Shown here in pieces: positions 8,063 to 18,441 of a DNA stretch of 64,000 bases; position 1 is the stretch's first letter; every line of letters starts with the position of its first letter. Below the pieces are notes generated by a model. That model did no database searches and was not told the origin of the DNA. It saw only the letters and a program-made list of their open reading frames with translations. The DNA is from Marinobacter fonticola. Lineage in GTDB: Bacteria > Pseudomonadota > Gammaproteobacteria > Pseudomonadales > Oleiphilaceae. The DNA is taken from the NCBI RefSeq assembly GCF_008122265.1, contig NZ_CP043042.1, positions 620,001-684,000 of the forward strand, given 5' to 3'. A program made the translations under genes and the position numbers.

Positions 8063-9276
8063 CAACCCAGCAAATCATTGAACGAGTAAAAATCGAGGAG
8101 GTCGCCCCGAGCCACGGTCCGGTCTTCCGGAACCACGGCCAGGCCCTCGGCCCAGCAGGCGGAGCTTAGCATACCCGAACTCTGGTTGGGGTGAGCTTCG
8201 ATCCAGCCCTGTTTCTCGATTTCGACACGCCGTGCCCGTACGAATTCCCGGCGCGGGGAAGGATGTTCCACTGTAAAATTGGCGGGTAAACGATAAGCTG
8301 AGGGCGTCCCGGTCAATCGGCCTTGCTGGCGACGGAGGAAGGGTGCCGCCAGAATCAGGAACGTCACCATTACGGCCGCCGGATTGCCGGGTAGCCCCAT
8401 CATCGGCGTGCCATTGACTGAACCGAAGGCCAGAGGCTTGCCGGGTTTCAGTGCCAGACGCCAAAGCGTTACTTCCCCCCGGGTTTCCATCGCTGCGCGT
8501 ACGTGATCCTCTTCGCCAACGGATACGCCGCCGCTGGATAGGATCAGGTCGGCCTTGGCGCTGGCTTGATCAAGGGCGGCCAGTGTATCGGCGTAAGTGT
8601 CGGCGACATCGCCCAGGTCGATCATGTCGCAATGCATCTGTTGCAGCAGGGCGCTCAGCGTAAACCGGTTGGTATTGTAGATTTTGCCCGGCGGCAGCGG
8701 GTCGCCGGGAGGGACGAGCTCATTGCCAGTAGTGAGTATCGCTACCCGGACTTTGCGGCGGACGGTGACTTCGGCAATCCCTAGGGATGCAAGGAGGCCG
8801 AGCTCTTGCGCCCGCAAGCGCGTACCGGCTTCAAGAGCGGTGCTGCCGGCCCTGAGGTCCTGTCCTCGGGGGCGAATATTCTGTCTCGCCTCTGGCTGTT
8901 GCGGGGTGGTGATGCGTTCATCTACGCGCTCGACGTTTTCTTGCATCAGCACCGCGTCGGCGCCATCCGGAATGGCGGCACCGGTAAAGATGCGTGCGGC
9001 GGTACCCGGCTCCAGCGCAGCCGGTGCTTTGCCGGCCGGAATGCGCTGGCTGATCGGCAGCGGTTGACGAGCTAGGTCGCCGATACGGATGGCATAGCCG
9101 TCTACGGCACTGTTATCCGCGGGCGGTACATCGGCAGGAACCTCGGTGGTATTCGCCAGAATGCGGCCCAGTGCTTGAGTCAGCGGTAAAGACTCGGTGC
9201 CCTCGACAGGCTTTGCGCGCGGCAGCAGGCGCTCCAATGCTTCTTCAAGGCCGGTGAGGCCTTCAGTCGGTCTCAT
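8062..9276 (-). CDS. moeA: Molybdopterin molybdenumtransferase
   Basis: The 404-residue MoeA contains PPADNSAVDGYA near residue 50, the MoCF domain motif ILSSGGVSVGEEDHV, GMLSSACWAEGL near the C-terminus, and MMGLPGNPAAV. It inserts molybdate into adenylylated molybdopterin. It starts at ATG 9276 behind GGAG inside the 3' end of moaB (14-nt overlap) and overlaps moaD at the other end, so the four genes form one coupled operon. Confidence 0.95.
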   Translation of the reverse strand: MRPTEGLTGLEEALERLLPRAKPVEGTESLPLTQALGRILANTTEVPADVPPADNSAVDGYAIRIGDLARQPLPISQRIPAGKAPAALEPGTAARIFTGAAIPDGADAVLMQENVERVDERITTPQQPEARQNIRPRGQDLRAGSTALEAGTRLRAQELGLLASLGIAEVTVRRKVRVAILTTGNELVPPGDPLPPGKIYNTNRFTLSALLQQMHCDMIDLGDVADTYADTLAALDQASAKADLILSSGGVSVGEEDHVRAAMETRGEVTLWRLALKPGKPLAFGSVNGTPMMGLPGNPAAVMVTFLILAAPFLRRQQGRLTGTPSAYRLPANFTVEHPSPRREFVRARRVEIEKQGWIEAHPNQSSGMLSSACWAEGLAVVPEDRTVARGDLLDFYSFNDLLG

Positions 9277-9838
9277 GGGTGGCTCCGGTATCCAGCGGTT
9301 CGTCCAGACGATGCAGCGCTCGCGGAGGCTTGCGGTTGACCAGGGCCGCGAAATTGCAGGGGGCGTGACGATTGTCCAGCTGTTCGCGCAGAATTTTGTC
9401 CCAACCCAGGGTGCAGGCGCCGGTAGAGCCTGGCAAGCAGAAGATTACGGTGTGGTTGGACAGGCCGCCGAAGGCCCGGGACTGGATGGTAGACGAGCCG
9501 ATCTCCTCGGCCGATAGCCGCCGGAATTCCTCGCCGAAACCGTCGATGGTCTTGTCGAACAACGGACGCACCGCTTCCGGTGTGCTGTCCCGTTCGTGAA
9601 AGCCGGTGCCGCCGGTGATCAGAATGACTTGGATGCGGCTGTCGGCGACCCAGTGGGCGATCAGCGCGCGAATCAGGTAGATGTCGTCCGGCAGCAAACG
9701 GCGGACGAGTACCTGGTGACCGGCCACGTTGGCTTGGTCGGTCAGATACTGGCCGGAGGTGTCCTCTGCCGGGCCGCGACTATCGGAGACGGTCAAAATA
9801 GCGATATTGAGTGGCTTGAACGTGTTGGAGTTGTTCAT
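9263..9838 (-). CDS. moaB: Molybdenum cofactor biosynthesis protein B (molybdopterin adenylyltransferase family)
   Basis: The 191-residue MoaB/Mog-fold protein begins [13 protein letters not shown], and carries [17 protein letters not shown] and [14 protein letters not shown], matching MoaB. MoaB/Mog proteins adenylate molybdopterin; in enterobacteria Mog has this role and MoaB is less certain. It is first in the leftward operon moaB-moeA-moaD-moaE. Its promoter must lie in the 414-bp gap shared with rho. Confidence 0.92.
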   Translation of the reverse strand: MNNSNTFKPLNIAILTVSDSRGPAEDTSGQYLTDQANVAGHQVLVRRLLPDDIYLIRALIAHWVADSRIQVILITGGTGFHERDSTPEAVRPLFDKTIDGFGEEFRRLSAEEIGSSTIQSRAFGGLSNHTVIFCLPGSTGACTLGWDKILREQLDNRHAPCNFAALVNRKPPRALHRLDEPLDTGATHETD

Positions 9839-10252
9839 CGGTCAGGAAATTCCACTACAGTTTGAGGATATTTATGCGGAAAGACACGCGAGTGACTTGC
9901 CACTGCCTGAAAAAAACGCTATACCGTAACCTCGTGCCTAGCGGTGAGCTGCGTCGATTATTTTCAACGATGACAAGATAACGCATCTTCACTGGCTCTA
10001 TACAATGGATAGCGCATCGATACGCCTGTTAAAGAGTATCCTGTTGTCACCGCAATTTTGGAAGGGGTGGTAATGGCCAAAGTTGTTGCTATAATGGCCG
10101 GCACGTTTACACGCTTCCATTAAAAAGCCGTCTTGGCGCCCGCCTCACGGTTTCTGTCCCGATTTTTAAAAGCATCACGTTATACGTCCAGGAGTGTTTC
10201 TCCTGTCTTCGCAAACCTGATTGATATTCCATTCCGATTCGTCAAATAAAAT
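9839..10252 (+). promoter_or_regulatory. rho leader and divergent moaB promoter region
   Basis: This 414-bp gap has no gene I can support. An extended -10 element TGCTATAAT lies at 10087-10095 without a clear -35 box, predicting a transcript start near 10102 and a 5' leader of about 150 nt before rho. The leader has a perfect hairpin CAGGAG-TGTTT-CTCCTG (10189-10205). Long rho leaders are used for autoregulation by Rho in enterobacteria; that parallel is inference. No strong Shine-Dalgarno precedes the rho ATG. Confidence 0.5.
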
Positions 10253-11515
10253 ATGAACCTTACTGAACTCAAGCAGAAACCCGTTCCCGAGCTGTTGGAT
10301 ACTGCCCTGGAAATGGGGCTCGACAATCTCGCCCGTTCTCGCAAGCAGGACGTCATTTTCTCGATCCTGAAGAAGCACGCTAAAAGCGGCGAGGACATAT
10401 ACGGCGACGGCGTGCTGGAGATTCTCCAGGACGGCTTTGGCTTTCTCCGCTCCGCCGATGCCTCTTACCTGGCGGGGCCCGACGATATTTATGTGTCGCC
10501 CAGCCAGATTCGCCGTTTCAACCTGCGCACCGGCGACACCGTTGCCGGCAAGATCCGGCCGCCGAAAGACGGCGAGCGTTATTTCGCGCTGCTCAAAGTT
10601 AACGAGATCAACTTTGACAAGCCGGACAACGCCCGCAACAAAATCCTGTTTGAGAACCTCACACCGCTGTTCCCGGATGAGCGTCTGTCGCTTGAAGCCG
10701 GTAACGGCAGTACCGAGGATCTCTCTTCGCGGGTTCTGGACCTGGTCTCTCCGATTGGCAAGGGTCAGCGCGGCCTGATCGTCTCCCCGCCCAAGGCGGG
10801 TAAGACGCTGTTGATGCAGAACATCGCGCAGTCGATCACCCGCAACAGTCCCGAGTGTCACGTGATGGTGCTGCTGATCGACGAGCGGCCGGAAGAGGTC
10901 ACCGAGATGCAGCGCACCGTGCGCGGCGAAGTGATCGCTTCCACCTTCGACGAGCCACCGGCCCGTCACGTGCAGGTGGCGGAAATGGTGATCGAAAAGG
11001 CCAAGCGCCTGGTCGAACACAAAAAGGACGTGGTGATCCTGCTCGACTCCATTACCCGTCTGGCCCGTGCCTACAACACGGTGATCCCGTCCTCCGGCAA
11101 GGTACTGACCGGTGGTGTGGATGCCCACGCACTGGAGAAACCCAAGCGTTTCTTCGGTGCCGCGCGTAACGTCGAGGAAGGGGGCAGTCTGACCATCCTC
11201 GCCACGGCGCTGGTGGACACCGGCTCCAAGATGGACGAAGTCATCTACGAGGAGTTCAAGGGCACCGGTAACATGGAAGTCCACTTGGACCGCCGTATTG
11301 CCGAGAAGCGCATCTACCCGGCGATGAACATCCGTCGCTCCGGCACCCGTCGCGAGGACCTGTTGATGGCCGAGGCGGATATCCAGCGCGTCTGGATCCT
11401 GCGCAAGCTGTTGCACTCCATGGATGACGACTCCGCGGCGTTGGAATTCCTGTTGGACAAGTTGCGCGATACCAAGACCAACGACGAGTTCTTCCTGTCC
11501 ATGAAGAAGCGCTGA
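10253..11515 (+). CDS. rho: Transcription termination factor Rho
   Basis: The 420-residue protein starts [15 protein letters not shown] and has the oligonucleotide-binding domain ([22 protein letters not shown]), the P-loop [14 protein letters not shown] (Walker A) and the lower-face motif [17 protein letters not shown] (Walker B). Length and motifs are those of a standard hexameric Rho helicase with no insertion. It ends rho-dependent transcripts. The start is the ATG at 10253 after a long leader. Confidence 0.98.
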   Translation: MNLTELKQKPVPELLDTALEMGLDNLARSRKQDVIFSILKKHAKSGEDIYGDGVLEILQDGFGFLRSADASYLAGPDDIYVSPSQIRRFNLRTGDTVAGKIRPPKDGERYFALLKVNEINFDKPDNARNKILFENLTPLFPDERLSLEAGNGSTEDLSSRVLDLVSPIGKGQRGLIVSPPKAGKTLLMQNIAQSITRNSPECHVMVLLIDERPEEVTEMQRTVRGEVIASTFDEPPARHVQVAEMVIEKAKRLVEHKKDVVILLDSITRLARAYNTVIPSSGKVLTGGVDAHALEKPKRFFGAARNVEEGGSLTILATALVDTGSKMDEVIYEEFKGTGNMEVHLDRRIAEKRIYPAMNIRRSGTRREDLLMAEADIQRVWILRKLLHSMDDDSAALEFLLDKLRDTKTNDEFFLSMKKR

Positions 11516-11526
11516 TCGCGCCTGTA

Positions 11527-11559
11527 CCCATCCGTGACGTTTACGGGCGTCCGGATGGG
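11527..11559 (+). terminator. Possible hairpin after rho
   Basis: CCCATCCG and CGGATGGG form an 8-bp stem with a 17-nt loop just after the rho stop. There is no T-run, so it is at best a weak intrinsic terminator or an RNA-stabilising hairpin. Confidence 0.45.
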
Positions 11560-11627
11560 ACGTTCCTGCTCCACACCCGTACACCTGAGTGCCTCCCTCC
11601 AAGGTTCCAATAGGCCAGGACTGCCTC

Positions 11628-13106
11628 ATGAAATACGACGACCTGCGTGACTTCATTGACCAGCTGGAGAAGCTGGGCGAGCTCAAACGCATCAAAGCCG
11701 AAGTCGATCCCTACCTGGAAATGACCGAGATTTGCGACCGTACTCTGCGTGCGGGCGGGCCGGCCTTATTGTTCGAGAACCCCAAGGGATACGATATACC
11801 CGTGCTCGGCAACCTATTCGGTACGCCGAAGCGGGTGGCGCTGGGCATGGGCCAGGCGGATGTGGAGAGCTTGCGGGAGGTGGGTAAGCTGCTGGCCTTC
11901 CTCAAGGAGCCGGACCCGCCCAAGGGCTTCAAGGACGCCTGGGAAAAGCTGCCGATTTTCCGCCAGGTGATGCAGATGGGCCCCAAGGTGCGTCGCTCCG
12001 CGCCTTGCCAGGATGTGGTGATCCAAAAGGATGAGGTGGATCTCTACAAGTTGCCCATCCAGCATTGCTGGCCAGGGGACGCGGGTCCGCTTGTGACCTG
12101 GCCGCTCGTGATTACGCGCGGACCTTATAAGGAACGGCAGAACCTGGGCATCTATCGCCAGCAGTTGATTGGCCGCAACCGACTGATCATGCGTTGGCTC
12201 AGCCATCGTGGCGGGGCATTGGATTTTCAGGAGTGGCAGAAGGCGCATCCCGGCGAGCCCTATCCTGTGGCCGTTGCGCTTGGTGCCGACCCCGCCACTA
12301 TTCTCGGCGCGGTGACACCGGTGCCCGACTCACTTTCCGAATACGCCTTTGCCGGGTTGCTGCGGGGCAGCCGAACCGAGCTGGTCCAGGCGCAACTGTC
12401 CGACCTGCAAGTGCCGGCCAGCGCGGAAATCGTGCTGGAGGGCTTTATCTACCCGGACGACACCGCGCCGGAAGGCCCTTTCGGCGACCACACCGGCTAT
12501 TACAACGAAGTGGAAAGCTTCCCGGTCTTCACCGTGGAGCGTATTACTCATCGCAAGAATCCGATCTACCACAGTACCTACACGGGTCGCCCCCCGGACG
12601 AGCCCGCGATTCTCGGCCTGGCTCTGAATGAGGTGTTCGTGCCGATCCTGCAGAAGCAGTTTCCCGAGATCGTGGATTTCTACCTGCCGCCGGAAGGCTG
12701 CTCCTACCGCATGGCAGTGGTGACCATGCGCAAGCAGTATGCCGGCCATGCCAAACGTGTGATGATGGGCGTATGGTCGTTCCTGCGGCAGTTTATGTAT
12801 ACCAAGTTCGTGATCGTGACCGATGACGACGTGAACGCCAGGGACTGGAAAGACGTGATCTGGGCTATCACCACGCGGATGGACCCGGTCAGGGACACTA
12901 CGATGGTTGAGAATACCCCCATCGATTACCTGGATTTCGCCTCGCCGGTGGCCGGCCTGGGCTCGAAAATGGGCCTGGATGCCACTACCAAATGGCCGGG
13001 TGAGACTGACCGGGAGTGGGGCACCCCCATTGCCATGGCTCCTGACGTGAAGCAGCGGGTCGACGAGATCTGGTCGAGCCTGGGCATCGATGAAAGCCAA
13101 GACTGA
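11628..13106 (+). CDS. ubiD: UbiD 3-octaprenyl-4-hydroxybenzoate carboxy-lyase
   Basis: The 492-residue protein from ATG 11628 (behind CAGGA) begins [20 protein letters not shown]. It carries [11 protein letters not shown] and the [14 protein letters not shown] segment, characteristic of prenyl-FMN-dependent UbiD decarboxylases. It removes the carboxyl group from polyprenyl-hydroxybenzoate in ubiquinone synthesis and needs UbiX-made cofactor; ubiX is not in the window. The gene keeps its Pseudomonas place after rho. An in-frame extension to 11589 lacks support. The following flavin reductase overlaps it by 17 nt. Confidence 0.95.
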   Translation: MKYDDLRDFIDQLEKLGELKRIKAEVDPYLEMTEICDRTLRAGGPALLFENPKGYDIPVLGNLFGTPKRVALGMGQADVESLREVGKLLAFLKEPDPPKGFKDAWEKLPIFRQVMQMGPKVRRSAPCQDVVIQKDEVDLYKLPIQHCWPGDAGPLVTWPLVITRGPYKERQNLGIYRQQLIGRNRLIMRWLSHRGGALDFQEWQKAHPGEPYPVAVALGADPATILGAVTPVPDSLSEYAFAGLLRGSRTELVQAQLSDLQVPASAEIVLEGFIYPDDTAPEGPFGDHTGYYNEVESFPVFTVERITHRKNPIYHSTYTGRPPDEPAILGLALNEVFVPILQKQFPEIVDFYLPPEGCSYRMAVVTMRKQYAGHAKRVMMGVWSFLRQFMYTKFVIVTDDDVNARDWKDVIWAITTRMDPVRDTTMVENTPIDYLDFASPVAGLGSKMGLDATTKWPGETDREWGTPIAMAPDVKQRVDEIWSSLGIDESQD

Positions 13107-14103
13107 AGACAGGCTAACAGTCTTAATCGAACCGGCTGGCCTGACCTTCCCGGCGTCAGCGTCGGACGATCTACTGACTGCGGCCCGCCGGGCAGGCATT
13201 GCGGTACGTTGGTCGTGCCGCAACGGCGTATGCGAGCTATGCGAAGCCCGGCTTAAACAGGGGCAGGTGGTTAACACCCGCACCCGCAATACTGAATCCC
13301 CGCCCGCAACCATTATGCTGTGCCGATGCCAGCCATGCGGGCCGATTGAACTGGAGATCGAGGAGGTTATGGCCGCAGGTTCTTACACGCCGCAACAGGT
13401 GCTGGCCAAGGTGGCGGATATCACGCCGCTGAATCACGATGTGTTTCGCGTCAGCCTGGAATTGCCGCGGCGCCGCGATATCGGTTTTCATGCCGGCCAG
13501 TACCTGTCCGTGCGTTTGCCGGGCGCCGATCCGGCGTATTTCTCCATTGCCAGTAGTCCCAACGACTCCGCCATCGAGCTGCATGTGCAGGCGGCAACGG
13601 ATTGGGCATCGGCTCAGCGTGTCATGGATACGCTCCGCGAAGACGGTCAGGTTGTGCTAGAGCTGCCCCACGGCAAAGCCTGCCTGGCTTCGATGCCGGC
13701 TAAACCCCTGCTGCTGATTGCGGCGGGCACCGGTTTTGCCCAGATGAAAAGTATCGTCGAGTATCTGCGTAACCACGGAATGTCTCAGACCGTACATCTA
13801 TATTGGGGCGTTCGCCGCCATGAGGACATGTATCTGCGCTCCCTGGCCCAGCAATGGCACGAACAATGGCCGGAGTTCTCGTTTCTGCCAGTAGTCGGCG
13901 ACGACGAGGACAACGACTGGAGCGGCCACCACGACCAACTGGTCAGGGCGGTCCTGGCTGGAGGCCATGACTGGGCTAATGTCGACGTCATGGTCAGCGG
14001 CTCACCGCCGATGGTGTACACGCTGATGGATGCGCTGGTCGAGGCGGGGCTGCCCGCAGCGGCGTTTTACTCGGACGTGCTGGAGTATGCGCCCCGAGCG
14101 TAA
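13090..14103 (+). CDS. Ferredoxin-NAD(P)H flavin reductase, AscD/Fre-like
   Basis: The 337 residues contain an N-terminal plant-type [2Fe-2S] ferredoxin with cysteines 43, 48, 51 and 80 (C-x4-C-x2-C-x28-C), then an FAD-binding barrel with [13 protein letters not shown] and YFSIASSP, then an NAD(P) domain with [15 protein letters not shown] and [12 protein letters not shown]. This is an electron-transfer flavoenzyme like CDP-6-deoxy-glucoseen reductase or NAD(P)H-flavin reductase. Its 17-nt overlap with ubiD suggests co-translation. A link with flavin supply for UbiX/UbiD is plausible but inferred from position only. No membrane segment is present. Confidence 0.87.
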   Translation: MKAKTEDRLTVLIEPAGLTFPASASDDLLTAARRAGIAVRWSCRNGVCELCEARLKQGQVVNTRTRNTESPPATIMLCRCQPCGPIELEIEEVMAAGSYTPQQVLAKVADITPLNHDVFRVSLELPRRRDIGFHAGQYLSVRLPGADPAYFSIASSPNDSAIELHVQAATDWASAQRVMDTLREDGQVVLELPHGKACLASMPAKPLLLIAAGTGFAQMKSIVEYLRNHGMSQTVHLYWGVRRHEDMYLRSLAQQWHEQWPEFSFLPVVGDDEDNDWSGHHDQLVRAVLAGGHDWANVDVMVSGSPPMVYTLMDALVEAGLPAAAFYSDVLEYAPRA

Positions 14104-14169
14104 GGGCGCGGTAGTTGTTCCTGCGCTTCTTCCCATTCAAGAACGGCTGTCGGATTGCGCGAGGCTAAT

Positions 14170-14196
14170 CCCACCTACATTAGCACTGTAGGTGGG
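14170..14196. terminator. Strong hairpin between convergent flavin reductase and hemY
   Basis: A perfect 10-bp stem, CCCACCTACA / TGTAGGTGGG with a 7-nt loop, lies 3 nt beyond the hemY stop. It lacks a T-run on either strand, so termination is inferred only from position. Confidence 0.55.
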
Positions 14197-14199
14197 GGC

Positions 14200-15435
14200 T
14201 CAGGCCTTCGGCATCGGCAGATTCGGTAGCCCGCTATCTTTCAGCACACTTTGCAAGAGCATCTGATTGCTCTGTTCCTGCTGTCCCATATGTGCGTTCA
14301 GGCGAGCAAGTTCTGCAAGGGTCTCGCGGCTACGTTTGAGGCGCAGGCTGGTTTCGAAATATTCCCGCGCTTTACCCCAGAGTTCATTGCGCAGGCTCAG
14401 GCGGCCCAGGGCGAGAAGTAGTTCCGGGTTGTTAGGTCGATCCTGCAGCCAGCGCTCGGCGACGAGCAATTGCTCGTCCGGCTTTTCCCCGGCCACCCGT
14501 CCGTAGAGGTTGGCCAGCTCATCGCTCCAGTGGTTTCTGAGAACCTTACGTAGCAGCGTTTCCGCCTGGGATTCGTCGCCTAGCAGTGAAAGATGGCGGG
14601 CGTATTCGCGGATGGTGAGTTCGTCCCGACGCATGGATCCCGGCAGCTCGTCCCAGAGTTTGGTGAGCGGAGAGAGATCGCGCTTCTCGGTGTCCTGACG
14701 CCGAACGTCGTCTGCCGCCCGTTGCAGCAGATTGTGCCAGGTGGTGCGCTCCAACTGTTGTAATTCCTCTTTACCCAAAAGCTCCCGCTTGCGTAGCTCC
14801 GGAATCAAGGCGGATAGCTCGCGCCAGTCTTCAAGGCGCTCATAGACGGTGCGCAGCAGTTTGAGGACGAACGGGTGGTGCGGGGCCTGCTTACGCAGGC
14901 GCACCAGCGTCGCCAGTGCCTGTTCCATGCGGTTGCCGGCGATCTGTAACTGGGCCTGGGTGATGCCCACCGCCAGATCGGAGCCCGGTGTGCTCTCGAA
15001 GGCCTTGCGCAAAAGGTCGTCGACGGCTTCGTGATCGCCGCATTCAAAAGCGCATTGGGCCGCCGCCAGGTAATTGATCAGCGGTGTATCGGCCTTGTCG
15101 GCGGAGGTTTCCAGCAGCTTGCGTGCGCGTGGCCAATTGCCTTCGGCTAGCGATAGCAGGCCCCGGGTGGTGCGCCGGCGCGCGCGGCGTTCGGCGCTTT
15201 GGTTGAGCCAGTTACTGACGATGCCGGTACCGCTGCGCAGACGCCGGGCAACCACCAGGATGGCCTGAAGCAGCAGCGTGACGACCAGCAGTAACAGAAC
15301 GCCAACCCAGAAATTGGTTTCGATCAGGTAGTTGCCCAGGCTGATTCGGATATAGCCGCTGTCGTACTGCAAGCCCAGACTCAACACGGCGCCGAGCAGC
15401 AGCGCGATCAGTAGTATGAGGAAGACTCGTCTCAT
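14200..15435 (-). CDS. hemY: HemY, TPR-containing haem biosynthesis-associated membrane protein
   Basis: The 411 residues start MRRVFLILLIALLLGAVLSL, with a second hydrophobic stretch near residues 40-62, then a cytoplasmic-type TPR array (repeated LL-A-AA-L-L patterns), the proteobacterial HemY layout. HemY is associated with late tetrapyrrole synthesis but its exact activity is unsettled. It is the last gene of the leftward hemC-hemD-hemX-hemY operon and overlaps hemX by ATGA (15432-15435). Confidence 0.92.
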   Translation of the reverse strand: MRRVFLILLIALLLGAVLSLGLQYDSGYIRISLGNYLIETNFWVGVLLLLVVTLLLQAILVVARRLRSGTGIVSNWLNQSAERRARRRTTRGLLSLAEGNWPRARKLLETSADKADTPLINYLAAAQCAFECGDHEAVDDLLRKAFESTPGSDLAVGITQAQLQIAGNRMEQALATLVRLRKQAPHHPFVLKLLRTVYERLEDWRELSALIPELRKRELLGKEELQQLERTTWHNLLQRAADDVRRQDTEKRDLSPLTKLWDELPGSMRRDELTIREYARHLSLLGDESQAETLLRKVLRNHWSDELANLYGRVAGEKPDEQLLVAERWLQDRPNNPELLLALGRLSLRNELWGKAREYFETSLRLKRSRETLAELARLNAHMGQQEQSNQMLLQSVLKDSGLPNLPMPKA

Positions 15436-16586
15436 GATGCGTCGCCCGCCTTATCCCCGGCCGGCGCGGGTGAGGCTGGAGACCGGGATTGCTCGCTTTG
15501 AGGCGGCGAGGAGGCCTCGCCGCCGGTCGCATTGCGACGACCCTCCAAGCGGGCTTTGAGCAGGTTCAGGGGCTCGCTGATATCCGGCAATTCCGGATTG
15601 ATGTCTTTTTCACTGAGTTCTGCGAGTTTCTCGCGAAGGGCGCGCACTGGGGCGTGGCTGCCATCGTACCAAGTGTCGAGCCAGTCGCGGGCTTTGGCCA
15701 GCGCTCGCTCGTAGAGAGTTTGATTGCCGCTCAGCAACGCCAGCTGCGCCTCTTCGAGCATCAGTCGCATGTTGAGCCGGGCGTAGACACTTTGTTCCGG
15801 CGCCAGCAGGGGTTTGACCGGTTCGTCCAGGCGGCGGATGGCAATCGCTTCGCCGAGGGTGGATTTGATCTGGTTCCAGCCGCGGGCGAACGTGCTGGAA
15901 GCCTCGGCCGATGATCCTTGGTCCATCGGCTGGGCTTGTCCCGCGCTGGCCTCCAAAGCGAGGGCGCTTTCGGTTAGGTTGTTGATGGCATCGATAGCGG
16001 CGTCCAGCTGCAAGTAGAGGCCGGTTCGATCCACGTCCTCGATGCTCTTGAGCGCCATGACGTCCTTGGCGACCTGCTTGCGCACCGGATAGGTGCCTGG
16101 GTCGTCGGTCTGGTTTAGGACGTCGTCGGCGGCCAGCAAGGCGGAAAGAGCGCCATCGATATCCTGTTCGATCTGCAGGCGCTGGTTGGCGATGCGCAGC
16201 AGGTACTCGGCTTCGGCCAGCAGCCAGTCGGTGCGGCCGCGATTGCCGGCATCCAGCAGCGTCTGGGCGTTATGGTCGATCTGCCGGCGCATGTCCGAGA
16301 TCAGCTTTTGCTGCTCGTTAATGGAGGCTTGCAAAGACTGCAAGCGACTGTCGAGCTGACTGCCGGTTTGGCTGTAGTTGCGGTCAAGCCGGTCTGTCGT
16401 GGATTGCAGGTGTTCGATGCTTTGTTGCAGCGATTGCTGCTGTTGCCACTGATGCCAGCTCCACAGCGCTAAAAAAACGAGGCCGACGACGGCGATGGCG
16501 ACGATGAGCCAGAGAGGCCAAAGGCGCCGTGGCCGTGGTGAGGACGGCGAAACCGGGGCGGGCAGGTTGTTTTTTGACTCAGTCAC
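15432..16586 (-). CDS. hemX: HemX, membrane protein of the haem operon
   Basis: The 384-residue protein has a short cytoplasmic N-terminus, one transmembrane helix (LWPLWLIVAIAVVGLVFLAL, about 24-43), a Gln-rich coiled coil (about 45-110) and the HemX signature LLAEAEYLLRIANQRL. It starts at a GTG (16586) behind AAGGA. HemX is annotated as uroporphyrinogen-III methyltransferase-like in databases, but it has no methyltransferase motif here; a scaffold role is more likely. It is coupled to hemY. Confidence 0.9.
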   Translation of the reverse strand: MTESKNNLPAPVSPSSPRPRRLWPLWLIVAIAVVGLVFLALWSWHQWQQQQSLQQSIEHLQSTTDRLDRNYSQTGSQLDSRLQSLQASINEQQKLISDMRRQIDHNAQTLLDAGNRGRTDWLLAEAEYLLRIANQRLQIEQDIDGALSALLAADDVLNQTDDPGTYPVRKQVAKDVMALKSIEDVDRTGLYLQLDAAIDAINNLTESALALEASAGQAQPMDQGSSAEASSTFARGWNQIKSTLGEAIAIRRLDEPVKPLLAPEQSVYARLNMRLMLEEAQLALLSGNQTLYERALAKARDWLDTWYDGSHAPVRALREKLAELSEKDINPELPDISEPLNLLKARLEGRRNATGGEASSPPQSEQSRSPASPAPAGDKAGDAS

Positions 16587-16651
16587 AGGCGTCCTTACTC
16601 GTTAATGGCTATTCCGGCGCGAGGGTGTCTGGGCCGGCGGTCCGGGCAACT

Positions 16652-17428
16652 TCAGTTAAGCTGCATGAGGCAATCGATCAGGCCCTCCGGCGTCAGTCTT
16701 TGCGGGATATGAACGCGCTCAAAGCCGACGGCCCGCGCCGTTTCCGCCACATGGGCGACCGGCACCAGCAGGTTGCGGAGTTTAAGATTATGATCAGTAT
16801 TCTCACCCAGTGCGATGAGATTGTTCAATGTTTCTCCTGACAGCACGATAATGGCATGGGGATCGAAGGCCGTCAGTGCGCTATCTATTGTTTTAGTAGG
16901 GTAGTCGGGACAAACGCGCGCGTAGAGTTCCATTTTATCCACCCGGGCTTGACGTTGTTGCAATGTCTGGCCCAGCAATTCCCGGCCGCCGACACCTTTG
17001 GCGATCAGAATCCGTTCGCCGGCAGGCTTAGCCAGTGACGGCAGCGCCAACAGGTGTTCGCTCGTGAAACCATCCGGCGGCACGGTAACGGTCAATCCGG
17101 CCTCGCGCAGTATGTCTGCCGTGCCACTGCCGACGCCATACCAGTTTAGACCGATGGGCCATTGGGGCCACCAGTCTTCGGCGTACTCAACGAAGGCCCG
17201 TGCCGCGCCGGGACTCACGGCAATGACGTGCCGGTACTCATCCAGCGCCAGCATCATCGTACGGCGCTGGGGAGTATCCGGCAGTGAGCGTCGTTCCAGT
17301 AAGGGCAGAACCCGGGTTTGCGCGCCCTCGCCTTTGAGATGGTCGGCGAGCAAATCGGCATCGGGCTGGGGACGGCAGATCAATACCCGCAATCCGCTCA
17401 GCGACGCGTTATTCGATCTCGTAGCCAT
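16652..17428 (-). CDS. hemD: Uroporphyrinogen-III synthase
   Basis: The frame contains [51 protein letters not shown] and [13 protein letters not shown], in the order expected for the two-lobed HemD fold. The ATG at 17428 gives 258 residues and overlaps the end of hemC by 20 nt; the longer reading to 17518 adds an unsupported N-terminus inside hemC. HemD closes hydroxymethylbilane into uroporphyrinogen III. No clear ribosome site precedes the start, consistent with coupling to hemC. Confidence 0.88.
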   Translation of the reverse strand: MATRSNNASLSGLRVLICRPQPDADLLADHLKGEGAQTRVLPLLERRSLPDTPQRRTMMLALDEYRHVIAVSPGAARAFVEYAEDWWPQWPIGLNWYGVGSGTADILREAGLTVTVPPDGFTSEHLLALPSLAKPAGERILIAKGVGGRELLGQTLQQRQARVDKMELYARVCPDYPTKTIDSALTAFDPHAIIVLSGETLNNLIALGENTDHNLKLRNLLVPVAHVAETARAVGFERVHIPQRLTPEGLIDCLMQLN

Positions 17429-18350
17429 AGATGTCGGCAAGAATTCGGTTCGCGCCCATTGCCAGCAAGTCCTCGGCCAGTTCCCGGCCAAGTCGCTCGC
17501 CTTCGGTCCTCGGGGCACGTCCTTCCACTCGCAGGATTTCCGTGCCGTCCACTTTACCGACCAGGCCGCGTAGCCAGAGCGTGTCGTTATCCTCCAGCAG
17601 GGCGTAGGAGGCGATGGGTACTTGGCAGCCGCCTTCCAGGCGCTTGTTCAGGGCGCGTTCGGCGTGGACCCGGTCGGCAGAATCCCGGTGGTTCAGGGGC
17701 TTGAGCAGCTCGATCAACTCGGCGTCGTCGGTTCGGCATTCGATGCCCAAGGCGCCTTGGCCGACCGCGGGAAGCGATACTGTGTCGGGCATGTTGTAGC
17801 GGATACGGTCGTGAAAACCCAGTCGCTTGAGGCCGGAGCTGGCCAGCACGATGGCATCGTATTCGCCCGCATCCAGCTTGGCCAGACGGGTGTTGACGTT
17901 ACCGCGCAGCGTGTGGACCTTGAGATCCGGCCGGTAGGCGCGCAGTTGCGATTCGCGGCGCATGCTGGCCGTCCCCACTACGGCGCCTTCGGGCAGGGCA
18001 TCCACGTTTGCGTAGTGGTTGCTGACAAAGGCGTCGGTCGGATCCTCGCGCTCGCAGATGGCTACCAGGCCGAGGTTTTCAGGGAAGGTCATGGGCACGT
18101 CCTTCATGGAGTGCACCGCCAAGTCTGCGCGGCCATCGAGCATGGCTTCTTCGAGCTCTTTGACGAACAAAGCCTTGCCGCCGATCTTGGCCAGGGGCAC
18201 ATCCAGGATCTTGTCGCCGCGGGTCTTGATGCCCAGCAGTTCGACCGTCACGTGCGGGTACATCCGCTCCAGCTCGGCCTTGATGAATTCCGCCTGCCAA
18301 AGGGCCAGGGCGCTGTTTCGGGTTGCAATGCGAAGGGTACGTTCTGTCAT
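17409..18350 (-). CDS. hemC: Porphobilinogen deaminase
   Basis: The 313-residue HemC begins [18 protein letters not shown] and has the dipyrromethane cofactor cysteine in [47 protein letters not shown] and [11 protein letters not shown]. It polymerises four porphobilinogens to hydroxymethylbilane. First in the haem operon, it follows algZ-algR by 91 bp, the same order as in Pseudomonas. Confidence 0.97.
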   Translation of the reverse strand: MTERTLRIATRNSALALWQAEFIKAELERMYPHVTVELLGIKTRGDKILDVPLAKIGGKALFVKELEEAMLDGRADLAVHSMKDVPMTFPENLGLVAICEREDPTDAFVSNHYANVDALPEGAVVGTASMRRESQLRAYRPDLKVHTLRGNVNTRLAKLDAGEYDAIVLASSGLKRLGFHDRIRYNMPDTVSLPAVGQGALGIECRTDDAELIELLKPLNHRDSADRVHAERALNKRLEGGCQVPIASYALLEDNDTLWLRGLVGKVDGTEILRVEGRAPRTEGERLGRELAEDLLAMGANRILADIYGYEIE

Positions 18351-18441
18351 GTGCGCTTCGATGGAGTTTCCGGTGGATGTGAAACCGATAGCCTAACGTT
18401 TATGACCCAAAAAGTCGCGGCTGGCGGCGCATGGGCACGCG

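Noticed and set aside
10175..11695. 506-residue open frame antisense to rho
   Set aside because: It is the complement of a firmly identified essential gene; the reading has no recognised motif and arises from high-GC third positions.
12330..13313. 327-residue frame antisense to ubiD and the flavin reductase
   Set aside because: Spans two real genes on the other strand and shows no domain pattern or ribosome site.
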